Assembly: GCA_001920085.1 (NCBI GenBank) | Contig: MNJC01000135.1 | Location: 1-10,906, forward strand | DNA from: Actinobacteria bacterium 13_1_20CM_4_69_9 | Lineage (GTDB): Bacteria; Actinomycetota; Thermoleophilia; Gaiellales; Gaiellaceae | Length of the DNA: 10,906 bases | Direction: 5' to 3' | Shown: piece by piece, positions 5,931 through 10,906 of the stretch | Layout: every line of letters begins with the position of its first letter | Position numbering within the stretch: position 1 is the stretch's first letter | Made by a program: the position numbers and the translations under genes | The notes under the pieces: generated by a model | What the model was told of the DNA's origin: nothing | Database searches by the model: none | The model's input: the letters and a program-made list of their open reading frames with translations, nothing else

Positions 5931-7970
5931 CTAGTGACCGTTGTTGGGGGGAACTTGGACGAAGCCCTGGTTGCCCTGGTTGCCGTCGTTCTGCGGCGTC
6001 GTCTGCGGCGCCGGAGGCGTGTAGGTGCCGGACGAGCCCGACGAGCTCGAGCTGGAGTAGCCGCCGCTCATCGCGTACTGCAGCGTGTGCGACGTCCAGA
6101 CCGGCTCGTGAGTGGCGACGGGGAACTCCGTCGGGAACGGTGCGTACTTCACGGCCGGCTCCATGAACAGCCGCCAGATCGAGGCCGGGAAGGTGGGCCC
6201 GGACACCTCGATGCCGTGAACGGAGAGCATCGGGATCTCACCCCGCGGATAGCCGAGCCAGATCGTCGCCTCGAGGCTCGGCGTGAAGCCGCAGAACCAC
6301 GCGTCGGCGAAGTTGTCCGTCGTCCCGGTCTTCCCGGCGGACGTCACGCCGAAGTAGGCGCCCGTGCCCGTGCCGCTCGTCATGTTCTCCTCAAGGATCC
6401 GCGTGACCTCCGAGGCGACCCAGTCCGGGATGACGCGCTTGCGCTGCGCGACGCCCCAGCCGGCCTCGCGATCGACCTTGCCGCCGGGGAGGATGACCTT
6501 CCGGATCGCCATCGGCTTCGAGTAGATCCCGCCCGCGGCAATCGTCGAGTAGGAGGAAGCGAGGTCGAGCGGCGTGACGACGCGCGAGCCGAGGCCCATC
6601 GACGGGACGTAGGCGCCGTCGCTCGTGCGCAGGTCGGTCCGCACGCCGAGCGCGTGCGCCATCTTCGCGACGTTCTCCGGGCCGACGTCGAGTGTGAGGC
6701 GTGCGTAGACGGTGTTGTCCGAGCGCAGCGTCCCGTTCTCGATCGACGTCGCCCCGACGTACGTGTGGTCGTACGTCTCCGGGCACCACGCGGTCGGCGG
6801 GTCCGTGTCGCACGAGCCCGTCTCGGACGGGTCGTACTTGAAGGGCGCGGAGAGGTACTCCGTCGACGGGCTGATCCCCTCCGAGATCGCGGTGGTGAGC
6901 ACGAACATCTTGAACGTGGAGCCGGGCTGTCGCCGTGCGGACGACGCGAAGTTCACCTGGTTCTTCGGATCACCCGGGCTGACCTCGGTCATCGCCCGGA
7001 TCGCCCCGTTTGCGGGGTTGATCGCCACGATCGCCGCCGCCGGGTCGGTCGTATACGGCAGCGTCCGCTTGATCGCGTCGAGCGCCAGCTTCTGCAGGCG
7101 CGGATCGATCGTCGTGTAGACGCGCAGCCCGCCGCTCCGCACCGTGTTCGACCCGTACTGCTTTTGCAGCTCGTCGCGCACGTAGCTGAAGAAGTACGGC
7201 TCGCGGATGCGCGTGTAGAGCCTGCCCGGCTTCAGCTTCAGGTTCCGCTGCGAGACCTGCGGCAGTCCCGCGAGCAGGGCCGCCTGCGGCAGCGTCAGAT
7301 GGCGCGCCCGCTTGGAGAAGTACGTCTGGGCAGCCGCCTCGACCCCGTACGCACGGTTGCCGTAGAAAACTTGGTTGATGTAGGAGTTGAGGATCCAGCG
7401 CTTCGACTTCTCGCGCGCGAGCTTGATCGCAAGGCATGCCTCCGTCGCCTTGCGGCCGAACGTCTGCGAGGGCTTCTTGATGTACAGGTTGCGCGCGAGC
7501 TGCTGCGTGATCGTCGAGCCGCCCTGCACGACGTGGCCCGCCCGGACGTTCGCGAACAGCGCGCGCGCGATGCCGGCGTAGTCGAGCGCGCCGTGTTGCC
7601 AGAAGCGGCGGTCCTCGATCGCCACCGTCGCGCGCGGCACCCATTTGCTCATGTCGGTGAGATCGACCGGCTGGCGGTTCTTCTCGGCCGGGATCGAGCC
7701 GAGCAGCGAGCCGTCGGCGGCGTACACGAAGGAGTTCTGGCCGACGTCGACCGGCTTGAGGTCGTTGAGCTTGCAGCTGGACATCCAGACGGCGGCGCCC
7801 GTGAAGCCGGTCACGACGAGGACGAGGAGCACCGCCAGCGCCGTGCCTGCGACGAAGTGGGCGACGCGCCGGCGATGCTTGCGCACGCGCTCGCGGCGCT
7901 TGCGCCGGATGTGCGCGAGCAGCTGGTCGGGCTCGCGGCCGCGTCCGCGCCCTCGGGGCGGAGGGGTCAC
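5931..7970 (-). CDS. Class A penicillin-binding protein (PBP1A-type)
   Basis: This bifunctional peptidoglycan synthase polymerises lipid II and cross-links peptides outside the cytoplasmic membrane. It has 679 residues: a basic cytoplasmic tail (5-37), one membrane anchor (about 38-62), a GT51 transglycosylase domain with AIEDRRFWQHGALD (117-130, Glu119 catalytic), GGSTITQQLARNLY (150-163) and FYGNRAYGVEAAA (202-214), then a transpeptidase domain with STFK (351-354, Ser351 nucleophile), SDN (417-419) and KTGT (547-550). All expected catalytic motifs are present. A Ser-, Pro-, Gln- and Asn-rich tail (about 635-679) ends the protein. Cys387 and Cys396 could form a disulfide beside the transpeptidase cleft. 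GTG 7970 overlaps the MscS stop as GTGA, with GAAGG nine bases upstream. A long opposite-strand frame across this gene is Arg-rich and non-coding in appearance. Which housekeeping PBP1 paralogue it represents is not resolvable. Confidence 0.96.
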   Translation of the reverse strand: MTPPPRGRGRGREPDQLLAHIRRKRRERVRKHRRRVAHFVAGTALAVLLVLVVTGFTGAAVWMSSCKLNDLKPVDVGQNSFVYAADGSLLGSIPAEKNRQPVDLTDMSKWVPRATVAIEDRRFWQHGALDYAGIARALFANVRAGHVVQGGSTITQQLARNLYIKKPSQTFGRKATEACLAIKLAREKSKRWILNSYINQVFYGNRAYGVEAAAQTYFSKRARHLTLPQAALLAGLPQVSQRNLKLKPGRLYTRIREPYFFSYVRDELQKQYGSNTVRSGGLRVYTTIDPRLQKLALDAIKRTLPYTTDPAAAIVAINPANGAIRAMTEVSPGDPKNQVNFASSARRQPGSTFKMFVLTTAISEGISPSTEYLSAPFKYDPSETGSCDTDPPTAWCPETYDHTYVGATSIENGTLRSDNTVYARLTLDVGPENVAKMAHALGVRTDLRTSDGAYVPSMGLGSRVVTPLDLASSYSTIAAGGIYSKPMAIRKVILPGGKVDREAGWGVAQRKRVIPDWVASEVTRILEENMTSGTGTGAYFGVTSAGKTGTTDNFADAWFCGFTPSLEATIWLGYPRGEIPMLSVHGIEVSGPTFPASIWRLFMEPAVKYAPFPTEFPVATHEPVWTSHTLQYAMSGGYSSSSSSGSSGTYTPPAPQTTPQNDGNQGNQGFVQVPPNNGH

Positions 7971-8542
7971 GCGTACACGCCTTCGGCGCGCAGCACGTCG
8001 TAGGCCCCGAGGCGAAGCTCGCGCTCGAGCCGCTCCGCGGCGGGCTCGTCCTCGGCCTCGGCCCGGACGACGACCGTGGCCTTGTCGGACAGATCGCTGA
8101 CGAACACGTCCGCGCCTTCCCTGAGTCGCCGCAGGCGGTCGACCACGGCGCCGACATCGCGCCCAAGTGGAACCTGAATGGTGATCTCGGCGACCTTTTC
8201 TCGACTGCGGATCGTGGAGTTGCGGATGGTATCCGAGGCCAGCTTCTCGTTCGGGATCACGAGCCGGTCGCCGCTCCGCGTGCGCACGAAGGTGTAGATC
8301 AGCCCGATCTCCTCGACGATGCCCTGGGTCTGTTCGACGACGACGTCGTCACCGAGGCGCACCGGCTGCGTGAACGCGATCAGCAGCCCCGCGATGAAGT
8401 TCCCGAGCGTGCGCTGGGAAGCGAAGCCGATGATGATCCCGAGCACGGCGGAAGAGGCGAGGAGGCCGCCGGCGACCGCGCGCACCTGTGGGATGACGAG
8501 CAGCGCCGAGAGCAGGGCGATGAAGATGATCACCGTCGTCAC
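7967..8542 (-). CDS. Short MscS-family mechanosensitive channel protein
   Basis: MscS proteins form heptameric membrane channels that open under membrane tension and release solutes on osmotic downshock. From GTG 8542 this one has 191 residues. A hydrophobic helix (1-19) is followed by the pore-helix region GLLASSAVLGIIIGFASQRT (26-45) and LGNFIAGLLIAFTQPVRLGD (46-65), then the beta domain (about 66-115: VVVEQTQGIVEEIG, RLVIPNEKLASDTIRN) and part of the C-terminal alpha/beta domain. That is much shorter than E. coli MscS (286 residues), with one helix before the pore helix instead of two. GTG 8542 has no Shine-Dalgarno sequence. The in-frame codons just upstream read HAVLASSVRRS, a more natural anchor, reachable only from CTG at 8566 or 8596. 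The stop overlaps the PBP start as GTGA. Confidence 0.85.
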   Translation of the reverse strand: MTTVIIFIALLSALLVIPQVRAVAGGLLASSAVLGIIIGFASQRTLGNFIAGLLIAFTQPVRLGDDVVVEQTQGIVEEIGLIYTFVRTRSGDRLVIPNEKLASDTIRNSTIRSREKVAEITIQVPLGRDVGAVVDRLRRLREGADVFVSDLSDKATVVVRAEAEDEPAAERLERELRLGAYDVLRAEGVYA

Positions 8543-8580
8543 GCTGCGACGGACAGACGATGCCAGAACGGCATGGGCCT

Positions 8581-9300
8581 CTATTCGACGGCCCAGCGAA
8601 AGCCCTTGCCGGCGGGCTCGAAGCGGCCGATCCCGCGGAAGTGGCCGGCGATGACGCGCGTGCCGTCGGCCGCCAGCTCGGCTACCACCCTGCGACGGGT
8701 CGCAGCGGCGACGCCGGCATCCATGTCGTTGACGAAGAAGAGGCTCGGATCGGCGACCTGCAGCTCGTGCGCGACGAGGTCGCCGATCGCGGCGACGCCT
8801 TCGGCGCGGACGATCACGTGGCCGGGCGTGTGGCCGGGCGCGGGCTGCATGTGGATGCGGGGAGCTATCTCCGTCTCGGCGGTCACGCATTCGACGCGCT
8901 CGAGCGGCAGGACCTTCTCCCGCAGGTGCGGCCGGTCCGCGAGCGAGCGCTCGCTCATGAAGTACGCCCAGTCCTGCTCGTGGACGACGTAGCGCGCGTT
9001 CGGGAACGAGCCCGTCCAACCGACGTGGTCGACATGGAGGTGCGTGTGCACGACGACGTCCACGTCCTCCGGTGACACACCTCGGCGCGCGAGCTCGTCG
9101 AGCAACCGCGCCTCGCCGTCCGGCATGAAGGGACGCGGCTTCGGCCCGGCACCGGTGTCGACGAGCACCGACGTGTCGCCGCTCCGCAGCAGTGCGCAGT
9201 TGACGGGAATCCACCAGTCGACGTCGGAGTGAATGGCAGGAAACGCCTGCCGAAGGGTGGCGAAAGTGCCCTCGCAGTCGACCAGGGCGTCGGCGGTCAC
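8581..9300 (-). CDS. Metallo-beta-lactamase-fold hydrolase
   Basis: This 239-residue soluble protein has the metallo-beta-lactamase fold and probably a two-metal active site that hydrolyses a small substrate. The ligand set is complete: HTHLHVDH (85-92) supplies His87, His89, Asp91 and His92; APGHTPGHV (154-162) supplies His157; IGDLVAH (172-178) supplies Asp174; and VIAGHF (216-221) supplies His220. The order resembles AHL-lactonase-like members such as AiiA, but many MBL hydrolases share it, so I do not assign a substrate. There is no signal peptide. The GTG at 9300 overlaps the DUF2203 stop as GTGA. The frame is open further upstream to 9474, but that part is an Arg-rich shadow of DUF2203. 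The two genes are probably translated together. Confidence 0.93.
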   Translation of the reverse strand: MTADALVDCEGTFATLRQAFPAIHSDVDWWIPVNCALLRSGDTSVLVDTGAGPKPRPFMPDGEARLLDELARRGVSPEDVDVVVHTHLHVDHVGWTGSFPNARYVVHEQDWAYFMSERSLADRPHLREKVLPLERVECVTAETEIAPRIHMQPAPGHTPGHVIVRAEGVAAIGDLVAHELQVADPSLFFVNDMDAGVAAATRRRVVAELAADGTRVIAGHFRGIGRFEPAGKGFRWAVE

Positions 9301-9692
9301 AGCGGCTTTCTCCCGGCGAATCCTTCGTCGGCGCCGTGCCAGTACCGGATGTCGTCCTCGCCGAGCTTCCAGCAGAGCAGGATCTCCTCGCCCTCGCGCC
9401 GCGACGGGAAGTCGAGCAGGCCCTCCTCGAGGGACTTGATCTGCGCTCCGGCTGCGTCGATCTCCTGCGCGCACGCGGCGATCGCGTCGGCCTCGTGCTG
9501 AATCGCCTCGGCGAGCTCGCGAAGGTCGCTCGGCTGCATGTCGCCGCCGTTGCCCGCGATCCGCGTCACGAGCCGGCGCTGGTCGCGTTGCGCGGCCGCG
9601 AGCCTGCGGCCGTGCTCGACCATGCGCTCGACGACCGGACGCAGCTCCGCCACTGCTGCATTCGCCTCCTCCAGGCTGAACTCACGATCCAC
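9297..9692 (-). CDS. DUF2203 family protein
   Basis: This small cytosolic protein of unknown function has 131 residues from GTG 9692. It opens with REFSLEEANAAVAELRPVVE (3-22), the usual DUF2203 opening, then a charged helical region (about 20-84) likely to form a helical hairpin or coiled coil, and ends with the family's conserved block IKSLEEGLLDFPS (85-97) and EEILLCWKLGEDDIRYWHG (102-120). I chose GTG 9692 because it sits just before the conserved start. ATG at 9722 would add ten poorly conserved-looking residues and overlap the divergent PIG-V-like gene. The spacing to that gene is only 19 bases, so the two promoters must be interleaved. It is the first gene of the leftward operon and is coupled to the MBL gene by a four-base overlap. 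No catalytic role can be read from the sequence. Confidence 0.86.
   Translation of the reverse strand: MDREFSLEEANAAVAELRPVVERMVEHGRRLAAAQRDQRRLVTRIAGNGGDMQPSDLRELAEAIQHEADAIAACAQEIDAAGAQIKSLEEGLLDFPSRREGEEILLCWKLGEDDIRYWHGADEGFAGRKPL
9310..9314 (-). promoter_or_regulatory. Ribosome binding site for the MBL gene
   Basis: On the minus strand this reads GGGAG, nine bases before GTG 9300 and inside the end of DUF2203. It supports the GTG that overlaps the DUF2203 stop over the longer upstream open frame. Confidence 0.5.
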
Positions 9693-9697
9693 GCGCC

Positions 9698-9703
9698 TAT
9701 CAT
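9698..9703 (+). promoter_or_regulatory. Possible -10 box for the PIG-V-like gene
   Basis: TATCAT fits TANNNT and ends eight bases before GTG 9712, again implying a leaderless or near-leaderless transcript. A weak -35-like CTGAAC lies at 9676-9681, 16 bases upstream, inside the start of the divergent DUF2203 gene. The arrangement matches the one ahead of the GT2 gene. Confidence 0.33.
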
Positions 9704-9711
9704 CCCGGTTC

Positions 9712-10821
9712 GTGCTCGGCATCTACGTGTGGAGCCGAGCGCTGATCTGGCTCGGAGCGGTGTTCGCGTTCTACTGGTTCGAGCCGAATCGCAACCCGCG
9801 CGCCGGACGCTGGGACTCACCGCTGATCCACGATCTCGGGTCCTTCACCGACATCTGGGCGCGTTGGGACAGCGTCTTCTTCGTGCGCATCGCCGAGCAC
9901 GGCTACGACCACGCGTCGGCCGCGTTCTACCCGCTGTATCCCGCTCTCGTCGCAGCCCTCGGGCGGGTCTTCTTCGGCCATTACGTGCTCGCCGGCATCG
10001 TCATCTCGCTCGCGGCCTGCCTCGGCGCCTTCGCCCTGCTCTACCGGCTCGCGGAGGAGCGGCTCGGTCCCGACGGCGCCTGGCGAGCCGTTCTGTACCT
10101 CGCGATCTTTCCGACGGCGCTCTTCCTCCAGGCCGTCTACAGCGAGTCGCTGTACCTGCTGCTCGTCCTCGCCGCCTTCGTCGCCGCCGAGCGCAGCCGC
10201 TTCGCACTCGCGGGTGTCGCTTCCGGGTTGGCCATCCTCACGCGCGTCACCGGCGTTGCGCTGCTGCCGGCGCTCGCGGTGGTCGCATGGCGTGCGCCGG
10301 ACCGCAAGCGCGCGCTCGGCGGGCTCGCGCTGTCGATACCGATTGCGGCGTTGTACCCGCTGCTGCTCTGGCAGCAGGTCGGCGATCCCTGGGCGTTCTG
10401 GAACGCCCAGGACGAGTGGCACCGCCACCTCTCGCGCGCCGGGCCCCTCGGCGGCATCTGGTCGGCGCTCGTCCACTGGACACCCGCACACGCCGACTTC
10501 CAGCATGCGGTCGCCGTCAATGCGGAAGCGCTCGTCGCCTTGCTGCTGTTCATCCCGCTGACGGTCGTGGCGTGGCGGCGCTTCGGCGCGCCGTACGGGC
10601 TGTTCGCGGCCGTCAGCCTCGCGATTCCGCTCAGCTACCCGAGCTCGCGCTGGCCGTTGCTCTCGCTGCCGCGCTTCGGGCTGGTGATCTTCCCGTTCTT
10701 TCTCGCGCTGGCCGCGCTGACGACGGGGCGGCCGCGCGCGCACACGATCCTCGCCGCGACGAGCGCGCTCTTGCTCGGCATCGCGGTCGTCCAGTGGGCG
10801 CTCTGGCAATGGGTGGCCTGA
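9712..10821 (+). CDS. PIG-V-like integral membrane mannosyltransferase
   Basis: This 369-residue multi-pass protein resembles the PIG-V/GT76 group of GT-C mannosyltransferases, which use dolichyl- or polyprenyl-phosphate-mannose on the outer face; bacterial members are common but poorly characterised. Motifs are WARWDSVFFVRIAEHGY (49-65, with Asp53 as catalytic candidate), FYPLYP (72-77), FPTALFLQAVYSESLYL (133-149), LTRVTGVALLP (176-186), GDPWAFW (224-230) and SLPRFGLVIFPFF (318-330). Hydrophobic segments fill most of the rest. GTG 9712 keeps the short N-terminal lead before the first helix; GTG 9727 is an alternative. There is no Shine-Dalgarno sequence, but a TATCAT box lies close by. The gene is divergent from DUF2203 and its end overlaps the HAD start by 13 bases. 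The donor may be the lipid-linked sugar made by the GT2 enzyme in this window; that link is inferred. Confidence 0.87.
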   Translation: MLGIYVWSRALIWLGAVFAFYWFEPNRNPRAGRWDSPLIHDLGSFTDIWARWDSVFFVRIAEHGYDHASAAFYPLYPALVAALGRVFFGHYVLAGIVISLAACLGAFALLYRLAEERLGPDGAWRAVLYLAIFPTALFLQAVYSESLYLLLVLAAFVAAERSRFALAGVASGLAILTRVTGVALLPALAVVAWRAPDRKRALGGLALSIPIAALYPLLLWQQVGDPWAFWNAQDEWHRHLSRAGPLGGIWSALVHWTPAHADFQHAVAVNAEALVALLLFIPLTVVAWRRFGAPYGLFAAVSLAIPLSYPSSRWPLLSLPRFGLVIFPFFLALAALTTGRPRAHTILAATSALLLGIAVVQWALWQWVA

Positions 10822-10906
10822 CCGCCGCCAGCCTCGACGGCGTCACCGTCGACGCCTACGGCACGCTCGTGACGCTCGTCGATCCCGTGCCGGCGCTGAC
10901 GGCTGC
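10809..10906 (+). CDS. HAD-superfamily hydrolase, N-terminal fragment
   Basis: The first 32 codons of a gene cut by the window edge read MGGLTAASLDGVTVDAYGTL and continue with VTLVDPVPALTA. GVTVDAYGTLV is HAD motif I (DxxGTL), with Asp15 as the expected nucleophile. The DAYGTL form is seen in haloacid-dehalogenase-like and phosphoglycolate-phosphatase-like members. The substrate cannot be judged without the cap domain. ATG 10809 overlaps the end of the PIG-V-like gene by 13 bases; an in-frame CTG at 10818 overlaps its stop as CTGA. No clear ribosome binding site is visible, so translational coupling is likely. Confidence 0.75.
   Translation, partial: MGGLTAASLDGVTVDAYGTLVTLVDPVPALTA

Noticed and set aside
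5934..8003. 689-codon open frame on the plus strand opposite PBP1A
   Set aside because: The translation is dominated by Arg, Ala and Val with no domain, while the minus strand encodes a complete PBP1A with all catalytic motifs. Long antisense frames are expected at this GC content.
8600..9214. Long N-terminal extension of the MscS frame
   Set aside because: It is an out-of-frame reading of the MBL hydrolase, Arg/Pro-rich with no helices; MscS-like sequence begins only around 8566-8600.
8581..9300. Quorum-quenching AHL lactonase
   Set aside because: The metal ligands fit, but they are shared by many MBL hydrolases and nothing in the context points to acyl-homoserine lactones.
9817..10809. 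330-codon minus-strand frame opposite the PIG-V-like gene
   Set aside because: Charged low-complexity shadow; the plus strand carries recognisable membrane mannosyltransferase motifs.
1..10906. Defence island, CRISPR array, phage, insertion sequence, tRNA or rRNA
   Set aside because: No direct repeat array, transposase, integrase, nuclease or RNA gene pattern was seen on either strand; nearly every base is covered by recognisable envelope or housekeeping genes.

Overview
The window is very GC-rich (roughly 70% by eye), densely packed and rich in GTG starts and 4-base GTGA-type overlaps. With an actinobacterial-type (class E-like) sortase end, a bifunctional PBP1A and several GT-C mannosyltransferase-like proteins, it looks like chromosomal DNA of an Actinomycetota bacterium, perhaps class Thermoleophilia. 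That lineage is inferred from gene style, not from a marker gene. I saw no RNA gene, insertion sequence, CRISPR array, phage gene or attachment site, and no gene-free stretch longer than about 65 bases.

Layout: (1) 1-162 (+) is the catalytic C-terminal end of a sortase, cut by the window edge. (2) 144-1337 (-) is MoeA, molybdopterin molybdotransferase, overlapping the sortase tail by 19 bases. (3) 1375-4786 (+) is a three-gene operon: a GT2 polyprenyl-phosphate sugar transferase with two C-terminal membrane helices, a cytosolic GT4 glycosyltransferase and a DUF2079 polytopic membrane protein. Each gene overlaps the previous one by four bases. (4) 9692 down to 4712 (-) is a five-gene operon: DUF2203 protein, metallo-beta-lactamase-fold hydrolase, short MscS-type channel, class A penicillin-binding protein and a GT87-like membrane mannosyltransferase. 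Its last gene runs 75 bases into the end of DUF2079 on the other strand. (5) 9712-10821 (+) is a PIG-V-like membrane mannosyltransferase, followed by the first 32 codons of a HAD-family hydrolase that overlaps it.

How they may work together: the GT2 enzyme would load a sugar onto polyprenyl phosphate on the cytoplasmic side. The three GT-C-type proteins (DUF2079, GT87-like, PIG-V-like) are the kind of enzyme that uses such lipid-linked sugars outside the membrane. The GT4 enzyme would act on a nucleotide sugar inside. With PBP1A, a sortase and a mechanosensitive channel nearby, the theme is cell-envelope polymer or glycoprotein assembly. The actual product cannot be read from sequence. MoeA, MBL, DUF2203 and HAD look like housekeeping neighbours.

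I found no convincing new defence or mobile system. The most unusual signal is in translation starts. Three genes (GT4, GT87-like, MscS) have an in-frame, conserved-looking N-terminus upstream of the first ATG/GTG/TTG, so they use rare start codons, carry local sequence errors, or have really lost their N-termini. Both rightward GT genes that face a divergent neighbour have a TANNNT box 7-8 bases before a GTG, suggesting leaderless transcripts.
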